This document shows, piece after piece, positions 1 through 6,704 of a stretch of DNA of 12,108 nucleotides. Both the position numbers and the translations under genes were made by a program. The notes below the pieces were generated by a model. That model did no database searches and had not been told where the DNA came from. It saw only the letters and a list, made by a program, of their open reading frames with translations. Each line of letters begins with the position of its first letter. Position 1 is the first letter of the stretch. Source of the DNA: Pseudomonadota bacterium (lineage in GTDB: Bacteria > Pseudomonadota > Alphaproteobacteria > Sphingomonadales > Sphingomonadaceae); the NCBI GenBank assembly GCA_023386515.1, contig JAEWJQ010000391.1, positions 1 through 12,108 of the forward strand, in the 5' to 3' direction.

Positions 1-507
1 CTCCCCCGTCGGGGTACGCGGCCGCGCCGCGACTACCGCGCGCGGGACCGGCCGCGACCGCGGCTCCTCACCATAATGATAGAGGACGTCGGCGATCTCG
101 CCCTCGTCGGCGGTGTTGAGGAAATCGGCGGCGCTCGGCCCGTCCTGGCTCATCCGCATGTCGAGCGGCCCGTCGGACTGGAAGGAAAAGCCCCGCCCCG
201 CCTGGTCGAGCTGCATCGACGACACACCGATGTCCATCGTCAGCCCGTCGACCGGCGCGTCGAGCGCCGCCTCCAGCGCCGAAAAGTCGCTGTGCACCAG
301 CGTCAGCCCGTCGAGGGCCGCCGCCCGCCCCGCCGCGATCGCATCCGGATCGCGATCGAAGGCGATGACGCGCGCGCCGGTCGCCAGGATCGCGCGCGTA
401 TAGCCCCCGGCGCCAAAGGTCGCGTCGACCATCGTCTCGCCGGGCGCAGGCGCCAGCGCGGCGATCACCTCGCCGAGCAACACCGGGATATGGGGGGCGT
501 CAGTCAA
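1..507 (-). CDS. rsmH: 16S rRNA m4C1402 methyltransferase RsmH (MraW), N-terminal part, cut by window edge
   Basis: RsmH methylates N4 of C1402 in 16S rRNA using S-adenosylmethionine. 169 codons are visible, about half of the usual ~310. The protein opens with the family hallmark HIPVLLGEV (residues 6-14). Next come the SAM-binding motif [11 protein letters not shown] (26-35), the acidic motif FDRDPDAI (49-56), and the diagnostic [18 protein letters not shown] (91-108). The start chosen is TTG at 507, with AAGGGG about 8 nt upstream; no ATG or GTG lies closer to the conserved HIPVLL. This start overlaps the mraZ stop by 8 nt (TTGACTGA), so translation is probably coupled to mraZ. mraZ-rsmH is the canonical opening of the dcw division and cell wall cluster, so ftsL, ftsI and mur genes are expected beyond the left edge (inference). 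Family assignment is firm; only the start codon is open to doubt. Confidence 0.95.
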   Translation of the reverse strand, partial: MTDAPHIPVLLGEVIAALAPAPGETMVDATFGAGGYTRAILATGARVIAFDRDPDAIAAGRAAALDGLTLVHSDFSALEAALDAPVDGLTMDIGVSSMQLDQAGRGFSFQSDGPLDMRMSQDGPSAADFLNTADEGEIADVLYHYGEEPRSRPVPRAVVAARPRTPTGE

Positions 508-1003
508 GCGCGATCCCCTTGTCCTGGCAGTAGAAGCGGCAGGCGGCGACCATCTGCGGCGCGATGCCGGGGGTGGAGAGCAGGGTCTTCGGGTCCCAGA
601 TCTCGATATAGTCGAACGTCCCCCAGAAGAAGGCGTGGGCGCCGATGTTGGCGTAGAAGCGCGGAAAGCCCGGCATGATGAACCGGCCGGAACCGTCGAA
701 CGGCACCGCCTCGCCATTGGCGCCGCCGCGCTTGATGTTGTGGTCGATCTTGCCGTCTGCACCGCGCGACAGGGCGACCCGCTCGTTCAGCTCGCGCTTC
801 AGCTCGTCGACATAGGCCGGATCGTAGGCGATCAGGCAGGGCTGGTCCTCGTGCGCAGCGACGATCACCGTGCCGCCGTCCTTGCCGTCGGCGCGCGGCG
901 CATTCTCGGCCAGCGTCGATCGCAGGGCATTCGGGATCGCGACACGGCCCTTGTCGTCGACAAGAGCAAGTCCGCTTCCCTGATAATTGCCCCTTTCCGT
1001 CAC
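500..1003 (-). CDS. mraZ: Transcriptional regulator MraZ
   Basis: MraZ is a SpoVT/AbrB-fold DNA-binding protein. In other bacteria it represses its own dcw operon by binding direct repeats of a GGG-containing box. From the chosen start the protein has 167 residues. Two tandem half-domains are visible, each with the conserved D-x-x-G-R-x-x-x-P signature: DDKGRVAIP (16-24) and DGSGRFIMP (103-111). The [10 protein letters not shown] segment near the C-terminus is also typical. The GTG at 1003 gives the expected N-terminus (MTERGNYQG), with GAGGCGG just upstream. The frame is open to an ATG at 1096, but that extension is cysteine- and arginine-rich and unlike MraZ. The protein is a little longer than E. 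coli MraZ (~152 aa), matching alphaproteobacterial relatives. The stop overlaps the start of rsmH. Autoregulation is likely, given the phased GGGA array upstream. Confidence 0.94.
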   Translation of the reverse strand: MTERGNYQGSGLALVDDKGRVAIPNALRSTLAENAPRADGKDGGTVIVAAHEDQPCLIAYDPAYVDELKRELNERVALSRGADGKIDHNIKRGGANGEAVPFDGSGRFIMPGFPRFYANIGAHAFFWGTFDYIEIWDPKTLLSTPGIAPQMVAACRFYCQDKGIALD

Positions 1004-1134
1004 GCCCGCCTCGCACCATGGCGCGCACGGCATCACACCTTCGAAAACCGGCCATCGCCGCCTTCCGAGCTCCTTGCAAAACGCAAAGGGTGACACCTGC
1101 CCCGTTGTCAGATGTCGATACCAACAGGCCTGCG

Positions 1135-1188
1135 GGGACGCAACGGGATTTTAGGGGAAAGGCGGGGAATTCGCACCCACTAACGGGT
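1135..1188. promoter_or_regulatory. Probable MraZ operator: 10-bp-phased GGGA repeats
   Basis: On the plus strand GGGA occurs at 1135-1138, 1145-1148, 1155-1158 and 1165-1168, with exactly 10 bp between successive units. A further GGGT at 1185-1188 stays in phase with one unit skipped. E. coli MraZ binds TGGGN repeats separated by 5 nt, which is the same 10-bp pitch. Here the boxes sit on the strand opposite to mraZ, about 130-185 bp upstream of its GTG. Array and spacing are read directly; binding by MraZ is inferred from the family. Confidence 0.62.
1148..1153 (-). promoter_or_regulatory. Candidate -10 element of the mraZ promoter
   Basis: On the minus strand this reads TAAAAT, five of six matches to TATAAT, in otherwise very GC-rich DNA. 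It lies between the second and third GGGA boxes, so MraZ bound there would block RNA polymerase. No good -35 hexamer is seen 16-18 bp upstream (GTGCGA is the best at 17). It predicts a leader of about 140 nt before the GTG. Confidence 0.35.
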
Positions 1189-1300
1189 CAATCCGGCGGG
1201 GAATGACCCCAAAACGCGAGACGGCGGAACCCGGGCAAGCGGCTGGAATCGCCGCTGCCGGCGCCGTTTGCGGGCACCGTCCCCGATTTTCCCCGCCCGA

Positions 1301-1576
1301 TCACTTGGCGGCGAGGCTGTTGCTGGTGGAGGGGGCGACGCCGAGTTCGGCGAGCGGTTCGCCCGAGCCGTCGGCCTGCCCGGAATCGATGTTGGTGATG
1401 GCGATGTTGGCGACCACCGACGCCTGTGCGGATCCGGCGGTGGCGATCGGCCGCTCGCGCGTGGCCGAGCCCAGGATCGCGGAGGCGACGGCGATCAGCA
1501 GCACCACGGCTACCAGGCCGATCATGCCGACCTTGACCCGCTGGACGGTCTGGGATGTGTCGCGCGACGATCTCAT
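1301..1576 (-). CDS. Small single-pass membrane protein of unknown function
   Basis: 91 residues. A short basic N-terminus (R2, R5, R13, K15) precedes a hydrophobic segment at about residues 16-38 (VGMIGLVAVVLLIAVASAI), followed by a polar tail of about 50 residues rich in Ala, Ser and Gly. The positive-inside rule puts the N-terminus in the cytoplasm and the tail in the periplasm. No catalytic motif or cysteine is seen. The ATG at 1576 has almost no Shine-Dalgarno sequence (only AAG next to it), but a good promoter lies immediately upstream, so the transcript may have a leader of only about 5 nt. It follows cysK by 72 bp and precedes the mraZ control region by about 300 bp. I recall similar short proteins from sphingomonads but no function. 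It is probably real: it has its own promoter, and the membrane topology is coherent. Confidence 0.7.
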   Translation of the reverse strand: MRSSRDTSQTVQRVKVGMIGLVAVVLLIAVASAILGSATRERPIATAGSAQASVVANIAITNIDSGQADGSGEPLAELGVAPSTSNSLAAK

Positions 1577-1587
1577 CTTGCCGTATC

Positions 1588-1616
1588 TATATAACGGCTT
1601 GTCACGCGTTTGTCGA
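1588..1616 (-). promoter_or_regulatory. Sigma70-type promoter for the small membrane protein gene
   Basis: On the minus strand, -35 TCGACA (1616-1611), a 17-bp spacer, then -10 TATATA (1593-1588). The -10 ends only 11 nt before the ATG at 1576, so the predicted transcription start is about 5 nt from the start codon and the mRNA would be almost leaderless. Hexamers and spacing are read directly; activity is inferred. Confidence 0.5.
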
Positions 1617-1648
1617 ATACGGACGCGACGATTGCGGACGGACCCGAA

Positions 1649-2617
1649 TCACGCCAGGCCCTTCGCCTCCCGCCACGCCGGATCGTAGAGCGACGAGAGA
1701 TAGCGGAAGCCCGTGTCGCACAGGATCGTCGCGATACGCTTGCCCGGCCCCAGATGCCGCGCCAGCCGCACCGCGCCGGCGACGTTGATCCCCGACGACA
1801 GGCCCAGGCACAGCCCCTCCTCCGCCAGCAGCCGCTGCACCCATTCCCAGCCCTCCTGGTCGGAGATGCGGAATTGCGTGTCGACCGGCGCTCCTTCCAG
1901 ATTGGCGGTGATCCGCCCCTGCCCGATCCCTTCCGCCACCGAACTGCCCTCGCTGCGCAATTCGCCGCAGGCGTAATAGTCGTAGAGCGCGGCGCCATAG
2001 GGGTCGCTGAGCGCGATACACACCGCCTCGTCCTTCGCCTTAAGGCCCAGGCCGACGCCCGCGAAAGTGCCGCCGGTGCCGACCGCGCAGGTAAAGCCGT
2101 CGATCCGCCCCTCCATCTGCGCCCAGATCTCCTCGGCGGTGCCGGTGATGTGGGCGCGGCGGTTGGCGACATTGTCGAACTGGTTCGCCCATAGCGCATT
2201 GTCGCGCTCCTCGGCGATGCGGCGGCTGGTGTGGACGAAATGATAGGGCGACGAATAGGGCGCGGCGGGCACCAGCACGAGTTCGGCGCCGAGCGCGCGC
2301 AGCGTGTCCATCTTCTCGCGGCTCTGCGTCTCGGGCATGACGATGATCGTCTTGTAGCCCTTGGCATTGGCGACCAGCGCCAGGCCGATGCCGGTGTTGC
2401 CCGCCGTGCCCTCGACGATCGTGCCGCCCGGTCGCAACGCCCCGCGCGCCTCCGCATCCTCGACGATGCCCAAGGCGGCGCGGTCCTTCACGCTCGCGCC
2501 GGGATTGGCGAATTCGCACTTGCCGAAGATATCGCAGCCGGTCGCCTCGCTCGGTCCCTTCAGGCGGACCAGCGGAGTGTTGCCGATCAGGGCGAGCGTA
2601 TCGGGGGTCGTGTGCAT
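1649..2617 (-). CDS. cysK: Cysteine synthase, PLP-dependent (CysK/OAS-TL family)
   Basis: O-acetylserine (thiol)-lyase family: it makes L-cysteine from O-acetylserine and sulfide in the cytoplasm, using pyridoxal phosphate. At 322 residues it has normal length. Visible motifs are IGNTPLVRL (11-19), the Schiff-base lysine K44 in NPGASVKDRAA, the substrate loop GTAGNTGIG (70-78), the PLP phosphate-binding loop GTGGT (180-184), EGIGQGRI (229-236), SSG (274-276) and CDTGFRY (300-306). The substrate loop reads GTAGNTG where E. coli CysK has PTSGNTG. This marks the branch that includes the yeast mitochondrial enzyme Mcy1, so activity as a cystathionine beta-synthase-like or alternative sulfhydrylase cannot be excluded. 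There is no CBS-domain tail. The ATG at 2617 fits the family N-terminus, although the ribosome binding site is poor. It is divergent from the lipoprotein gene across a 157-bp spacer in which I see no convincing promoter for either side. Confidence 0.93.
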   Translation of the reverse strand: MHTTPDTLALIGNTPLVRLKGPSEATGCDIFGKCEFANPGASVKDRAALGIVEDAEARGALRPGGTIVEGTAGNTGIGLALVANAKGYKTIIVMPETQSREKMDTLRALGAELVLVPAAPYSSPYHFVHTSRRIAEERDNALWANQFDNVANRRAHITGTAEEIWAQMEGRIDGFTCAVGTGGTFAGVGLGLKAKDEAVCIALSDPYGAALYDYYACGELRSEGSSVAEGIGQGRITANLEGAPVDTQFRISDQEGWEWVQRLLAEEGLCLGLSSGINVAGAVRLARHLGPGKRIATILCDTGFRYLSSLYDPAWREAKGLA

Positions 2618-2774
2618 CGCCGCTAGATGGCGCGGGCCAGGCGGCGCGGCAACCCGCGATCGCTGCGCGGCGCAGGCCAGCTTTCAAAAGCGCAAGCTCG
2701 GCTTGGCGGTTCGCCGCAATGGGGACGCAACGCCCTTGACGCTCCATGTTGCATACGCGAAGCACCGCCGCGCT

Positions 2775-3161
2775 ATGAAGAGCCCCCTCCTCCTCCCCGC
2801 CGCCGCCACGCTGCTTGCGCTGGCCGCCTGCAACAACAAGCCGGCCCAGCCCGAGGTCGTCGACACCAATCCCGATCCGATGGCGACGCAGCTCGCCAAC
2901 CGCGCCCCGGTCGAACTGCCGCCCGCGATCAAGGCGGAGAAGACCTTCCGCTGCAAGGATAACAGCCTCGTCTACGTCACCTTCTTCGAGGGCGACAAGC
3001 AGGCGCTGGTGCGCACCGAAAAGGCTGGCTCGCCGACCCGCCTGACCGCCGACAAGGGCGGCGATCCGCTCACCGCCACCGGCGGCTGGAAGCTGACCGG
3101 CGATCCCAGCAACATCACCTTGGCCCGGCCGGGCAAGGACTCGCTGACCTGCAAGTCCTGA
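2775..3161 (+). CDS. Small lipoprotein with an MliC-like (C-type lysozyme inhibitor) domain
   Basis: 128 residues. A signal peptide ends in the lipobox LAAC with the lipid-bearing Cys at residue 19, so the mature protein is membrane-anchored. Residues 20-57 form a proline-rich linker. Residues 58-128 resemble the MliC/PliC fold: it opens with FRCKDNS (C60), has a VYVTFFEGDKQALV strand pair, a central GGWKLTGDP turn, and ends in LTCK with C126 positioned to form the family's disulfide with C60. MliC proteins bind host or environmental c-type lysozyme in the periplasm and protect peptidoglycan. I do not see clear evidence for the lysozyme-contacting residues, so inhibition is an inference from fold resemblance. 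The ATG at 2775 is the only start giving a lipoprotein signal. A strong terminator follows 26 bp after the stop, so this is a single-gene unit. Confidence 0.78.
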   Translation: MKSPLLLPAAATLLALAACNNKPAQPEVVDTNPDPMATQLANRAPVELPPAIKAEKTFRCKDNSLVYVTFFEGDKQALVRTEKAGSPTRLTADKGGDPLTATGGWKLTGDPSNITLARPGKDSLTCKS

Positions 3162-3186
3162 TCGCGTCGGTCTGACCCGCACAGAC

Positions 3187-3218
3187 GGGGCCGGTGGCAT
3201 GCGCCGCCGGCCCTTTTT
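3187..3218 (+). terminator. Intrinsic terminator after the lipoprotein gene
   Basis: An 11-bp stem, GGGCCGGTGGC (3188-3198) against GCCGCCGGCCC (3203-3213), has one G-U pair and a 4-nt loop (ATGC). It is followed directly by TTTTT (3214-3218). It separates the lipoprotein gene from the ParA gene. Confidence 0.9.
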
Positions 3219-3275
3219 GTTACGGGCGCATGACGCGTCTCGACGCGATAGGTCCAAAACGATACGTTCTGCCGC

Positions 3276-4007
3276 ATGGCGACCATCGCGATCTACAGTT
3301 CCAAGGGCGGCGTCGGGAAGACCAGCATCACGGTCAACCTCGGATGGTGCGCCGCGACCCAATCGTGCCGCCGCACCCTCGTCTGGGATCTCGATCCGCA
3401 GGCGGCGGCGAGCTGGATCCTCGCCCGGCCCGGCGGACGGGCAGCGGATCGGGCGCAGGCGATCTTCACCCAGGACATCGCCGCCGCCGCGCAGGCGCGA
3501 CCGACCGCCGTGCCGCGGCTTGACCTGATCGCCGCTGACCCGTCGCTGCGCGACCTCGACCACACGCTCCATGCCTTGGGCAAGCGCAAGCGGCTCGGCC
3601 GGCTGATCGAGGCCTTGAGCGACTATGATCACGTCCTGCTCGACTGCCCGCCCGGTCTGACCGAGACCACCGAACAGGTGATCCGCGCCGCCGATCTGAT
3701 CGTCGTGCCCGTCGTCCCCGCCCCGCTCGCGCAGCGCGCCTTGGACGAGGTGATGCGGCATCTTGGCGGCAAGGTGCCGGTGCTGCCGGTCCATGCCATG
3801 GTCGACCGTCGGCGCCGGCTCCACGCCGATGCCCTGGCGGCCCAGCCGGACTGGCCGGCGATCCCGGCCGCCAGCGCGGTCGAGGCGATGGGGCAGCATC
3901 GCGCGCCGGTTGGCACCTACGCGCCGCGCTCCGCGGCCGCACGCGCCTTCTGCGAGCTCTGGGTCGCGATCGAGCGGCGGATCGCCCCGCGACCGTCATC
4001 CGCATGA
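3276..4007 (+). CDS. Orphan ParA/MinD-family P-loop ATPase
   Basis: 243 residues, cytoplasmic. It carries the deviant Walker A motif KGGVGKTS (10-17), with signature lysine K10 and nucleotide-binding K15. Switch I/Walker A' is WDLDPQAA (37-44) and Walker B is VLLDCPPG (120-127). A ParA-type switch region, DLIVVPVVPAPLAQRAL, follows. These motifs support an ATP-driven dimerising ATPase that positions cargo on the nucleoid or membrane. There is no N-terminal helix-turn-helix domain as in plasmid type Ia ParA, and no MinD-type C-terminal amphipathic membrane helix is obvious. No ParB gene or parS-like 16-bp palindrome is nearby, so this is not a normal chromosomal partition locus. The start is fixed by the P-loop at residue 10. 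No Shine-Dalgarno sequence precedes the ATG, and TACGTT at 3263-3268 could be a -10 of a leaderless transcript (weak). Its cargo is unknown. Other members act on chemoreceptors, cellulose synthase, conjugation or plasmid loci. Confidence 0.88.
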   Translation: MATIAIYSSKGGVGKTSITVNLGWCAATQSCRRTLVWDLDPQAAASWILARPGGRAADRAQAIFTQDIAAAAQARPTAVPRLDLIAADPSLRDLDHTLHALGKRKRLGRLIEALSDYDHVLLDCPPGLTETTEQVIRAADLIVVPVVPAPLAQRALDEVMRHLGGKVPVLPVHAMVDRRRRLHADALAAQPDWPAIPAASAVEAMGQHRAPVGTYAPRSAAARAFCELWVAIERRIAPRPSSA

Positions 4008-4074
4008 CATACGGCGATCCCGAAACGGTCATATCCCGCCCCTAATCGCCCGCCACCGCGATCGCGCGGATGTT

Positions 4075-4080
4075 GGGGGA
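4075..4080 (+). promoter_or_regulatory. Shine-Dalgarno site that fixes the receptor start
   Basis: GGGGGA lies 4 nt before the ATG at 4085. It favours that codon over the in-frame upstream ATG at 4070, which has no such site and would put five extra residues before the signal peptide. Confidence 0.7.
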
Positions 4081-4084
4081 TTAC

Positions 4085-6469
4085 ATGGCCGTTTCTTCGT
4101 TCGCCGCACGCCATTGTGCGGCTCTCGCCTTGGCATCGTCGCTGCTCGCCGCGGCCCCTGCGCTCGCCCAGGATGGCGCGTCGGCCACCGCACAGCCCGA
4201 TGCCACCAACGGCGAGCAGGGGCTGATCGTCGTCACCGGCAAGCGCGCGACCCGTTCCGCGGTGACGCTGGAAGGCAGCGAGATCCAGAAGGTGCTGGCC
4301 GGCGTCAATCCGGTGAAGGCGATCCAGACGCTGCCCGGCGTCCAGTTCGAAACCGCCGATCCCTGGGGCAATAACGAACAGAATATCTCGCTGCTCGTCC
4401 ACGGCTTCAACCAGAACCAGCTCGGATTCACCCTCGACGGTGTCCCGCTCGGCGACCAGAGCTACGGCAATTTCAACGGCCTCTCCCCCCAGCGCGCCGT
4501 AATCAGCGAGAATGTCGGCCGGGTCAGGCTCACCGCCGGCGCGGCCGATCTCGGCACCGCCTCGGTCAGCAATCTCGGCGGTGGCCTCGAAACCTACACC
4601 AGCGATCCTGCCGCCAGCTATGGCGCGCGCTTCGGCCAGACGATCGGCAGCTATGATGCGAGCCGCACCTATCTGCGCCTCGACAGCGGCCTGGTCGACG
4701 GTCTCGGCGGCAGCAACGCCGGCTATGTCTCGGTCGTCCGCCAGCGGGCGCGGGCGTGGGAGTTCGACGCGCGGCAGGGCGGCTGGCAGGCCAATGCCAA
4801 ATTCGTCCACAAGGGCGAGCGCGACACGCTCACCGGCTATTTCGCTCTGTCCGACAAGGTCGAGCCGAACCAGGATTCGGTCGCCCACAATGCCGGTGGC
4901 GCGGAGCCTTATTATCGCTCGCTGCTGTTCCCGGACTGGCAGGCGGCGCTGCGCTACGTCGATGGCAACGGCGCGCCGCCGACCAACAACCCGAACAATT
5001 ACGCCAATTACTTCGGCGATGCGCAGCGGACCGACTATCTCGCCTATCTCAAATACGAATATCGGTTCAGCGATGCGGTCAGCCTGTCGCACCAGATCTA
5101 CGGCCATCATGACGAGGGTCAGGGCCAGATCACCGGACCGATCGCCGCCGCCGGCCTGCCCGGACTGTTCCGCATCTATTATCCGGGCCAGAATCTGAAG
5201 CAGGTGTTCGGCAATTCCGGCTATGCGTTGCGCACCACCGAATATGGCATCGACCGGCGCGGCCTGATCTCGACGCTGCAGGTCCGTACCGGCGCGCACG
5301 AGATCGAACTGGGCGGATGGTATGAGCACAATCGCAACACGATCTTCCGCCGCTGGTATGCCGCGCCGGTCGACAGCCCGCCCTCGCCCTATGAATGGGC
5401 CGATCCCGCGCTGCGCCGGCTCACCCAATATGCCAGCGTCGTCAGCTACGACATCATCCAGCTCCATTTGCAGGACCGCTGGCACGTCACCCCCGATCTG
5501 GCGATCGAAGCCGGGTTCAAGTCGAGCCTGCAGTTCGCCGACGGCCGCATTCCGGTCCAGCCGCTGCCCGGCGCCCTGCCCGGCTCGTCGACCGGCTTTC
5601 CAGAAGGCAGGCTGAACACTCGCAAATGGTTTCTGCCCGCGATCGGCGCGGTGTGGGACATCACGCCCGACGACCAGCTGTTCGCCCACGTCCAGAACAA
5701 CGTGCGCCAGTTCCAGGCATCGGTCGCGGCCGGCCAGTCGCCCTACAACGTCGGCAGCCAGCAGGCGTTCGACCGGATCAGGAGCAGCGTCGAACCGGAA
5801 AGCTCATGGACCTACGAGGCCGGCCTGCGCACCCGCCACCAGCTCGCCTTCGGCCCGGTCACCGGCGTCGAAGCCCAAGTCAGCGCCTATCACGTCGCCT
5901 TCCGCAACCGGATGCTGTCGATCAGCCCGACGACGGTGATCGCCTCGGTGATCGGCGGCGTGCCGATCCTGCAGAACGTCGGCGGCGTCACCACCAACGG
6001 CATCGATGCCGCGGCGACGCTGCGCTTCGGCGGCGGCCTGTCGCTGTACAACGCGCTGTCCTACAATCGCTCGCGCTACGACGACGATTATACCAGCGGC
6101 ACCACCGTCGTCCCGACCGCGGGCAAGGACGTGCCGAACGTCGCGCGCTGGCTGAACAAGACGGTGGTCACCGCCACGGCCGGGCCGGTCGAGGTGCAGG
6201 CGATCGGCGACTATGTCGGCCGGCGCTTCGCCACCTTCACCAACGACCAGTCGGTGCCCGGGCGGTTCCTGCTCGGCCTGCAGGCGGCGTACGGGCTTGG
6301 CCCGATCCCCGGCACCGCGTTCAAGTCGCTGCGTCTGTCGGTCAACATCACCAACGTGACCAACCGCAAGGGCGTTTACGAGATCGTCGTCGGCGCCGCG
6401 AGCAAGACGTGGAACAGCTATGCCCAGCCGCCGCGCCAGGCATTCCTGACGCTGTCGGGCGCGTTTTGA
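4085..6469 (+). CDS. TonB-dependent outer-membrane receptor, substrate unknown
   Basis: 794 residues. The signal peptide ends at ALA-QD (cleavage after residue 28). It is followed by an Ala-rich linker and the GLIVVTGKRA segment (46-55) typical of sphingomonad receptors just before the plug. The plug covers about residues 60-180, with KAIQTLPGVQF, LLVHGFNQNQLGFTLDGVPLGD and NLGGGLETYTSDP. The rest is the 22-strand barrel, ending in the terminal phenylalanine (LTLSGAF) required for BAM assembly. Such receptors bind a scarce ligand at the cell surface and import it with energy from TonB-ExbB-ExbD. There is no N-terminal secretin/STN signalling extension, so direct control of a FecR/sigma pair is unlikely. 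Neighbours give no substrate: ParA upstream at 77 bp, a small exported protein and a protease downstream. I recall close relatives widespread in sphingomonads and xanthomonads without a firm substrate. Calling it a siderophore receptor would be a guess. Confidence 0.93.
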   Translation: MAVSSFAARHCAALALASSLLAAAPALAQDGASATAQPDATNGEQGLIVVTGKRATRSAVTLEGSEIQKVLAGVNPVKAIQTLPGVQFETADPWGNNEQNISLLVHGFNQNQLGFTLDGVPLGDQSYGNFNGLSPQRAVISENVGRVRLTAGAADLGTASVSNLGGGLETYTSDPAASYGARFGQTIGSYDASRTYLRLDSGLVDGLGGSNAGYVSVVRQRARAWEFDARQGGWQANAKFVHKGERDTLTGYFALSDKVEPNQDSVAHNAGGAEPYYRSLLFPDWQAALRYVDGNGAPPTNNPNNYANYFGDAQRTDYLAYLKYEYRFSDAVSLSHQIYGHHDEGQGQITGPIAAAGLPGLFRIYYPGQNLKQVFGNSGYALRTTEYGIDRRGLISTLQVRTGAHEIELGGWYEHNRNTIFRRWYAAPVDSPPSPYEWADPALRRLTQYASVVSYDIIQLHLQDRWHVTPDLAIEAGFKSSLQFADGRIPVQPLPGALPGSSTGFPEGRLNTRKWFLPAIGAVWDITPDDQLFAHVQNNVRQFQASVAAGQSPYNVGSQQAFDRIRSSVEPESSWTYEAGLRTRHQLAFGPVTGVEAQVSAYHVAFRNRMLSISPTTVIASVIGGVPILQNVGGVTTNGIDAAATLRFGGGLSLYNALSYNRSRYDDDYTSGTTVVPTAGKDVPNVARWLNKTVVTATAGPVEVQAIGDYVGRRFATFTNDQSVPGRFLLGLQAAYGLGPIPGTAFKSLRLSVNITNVTNRKGVYEIVVGAASKTWNSYAQPPRQAFLTLSGAF

Positions 6470-6497
6470 TCGGCGATCGCCACCGAACCTTGGGCTT

Positions 6498-6526
6498 CCC
6501 CTTCCCGTTGCCGAACGGGAAAGGGG
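6498..6526 (+). terminator. Strong hairpin after the receptor gene, possible terminator or REP-like element
   Basis: CCCCTTCCCGTT (6498-6509) pairs with AACGGGAAAGGGG (6514-6526) around the loop GCCG, with one bulged A. It begins 28 bp after the receptor stop. No T-run follows on either strand, so it is either a U-tract-less terminator, an mRNA 3'-end stabiliser or a dispersed palindromic repeat. Sphingomonad genomes have many intergenic repeats of this CCCCTTCCCG...CGGGAAGGGG type (recalled, unverified). Confidence 0.55.
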
Positions 6527-6704
6527 GCAGCGCCGGATGCGCCCGGCTTGCGACGCGGCACCAATTGGCGCGGTCGAGCAAGTATTCGGCTCGAACGTCT
6601 TGCCGAATCCACTTTCACCATTGCCGCCCATCACTGCCGCCCCTAAGCTTCGGCAATCGCATCGAAGATCACGCGACCTCGTGTTACAATCGGGAGTAAA
6701 TTGT

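Noticed and set aside
1004..1096. N-terminal extension of MraZ to ATG 1096
   Set aside because: The extra 31 residues are unlike MraZ, and the conserved N-terminus begins at GTG 1003.
1195..1204. Second copy of GGCGGGGAAT (also at 1161-1170)
   Set aside because: The 34-bp distance is out of phase with the 10-bp GGGA array, so it is not counted as an operator unit; it may be chance.
2734..2757. TTGAC followed by GCATAC as a promoter for the lipoprotein gene
   Set aside because: The spacing between the two elements is about 10 bp, too short for a sigma70 promoter.
2040..3899. Long minus-strand open frame (619 codons) running across cysK, the lipoprotein and the ParA gene
   Set aside because: It is Arg/Gly/Ala-rich with no motif and lies antisense or out of frame to three well-supported genes. 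It also spans a strong terminator. High-GC DNA makes such frames common.
3276..4007. A chromosomal ParABS partition locus
   Set aside because: No ParB gene and no parS-like palindrome are found, and the dcw and cysK neighbours do not fit an oriC-proximal parAB region.
4070..4084. Upstream ATG of the first receptor
   Set aside because: The strong GGGGGA site is placed for ATG 4085, which starts a normal signal peptide.
3917..5689. Long minus-strand open frame (590 codons) opposite the first TonB receptor
   Set aside because: It mirrors the receptor codons on the other strand and has no signal, domain or ribosome binding site. The plus strand encodes a complete receptor with a signal peptide and a terminal Phe.
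4085..6469. Annotation as a siderophore or FecA-type receptor with sigma/anti-sigma control
   Set aside because: No STN extension, FecR or ECF sigma gene is seen. The plug and barrel motifs alone do not show the ligand.
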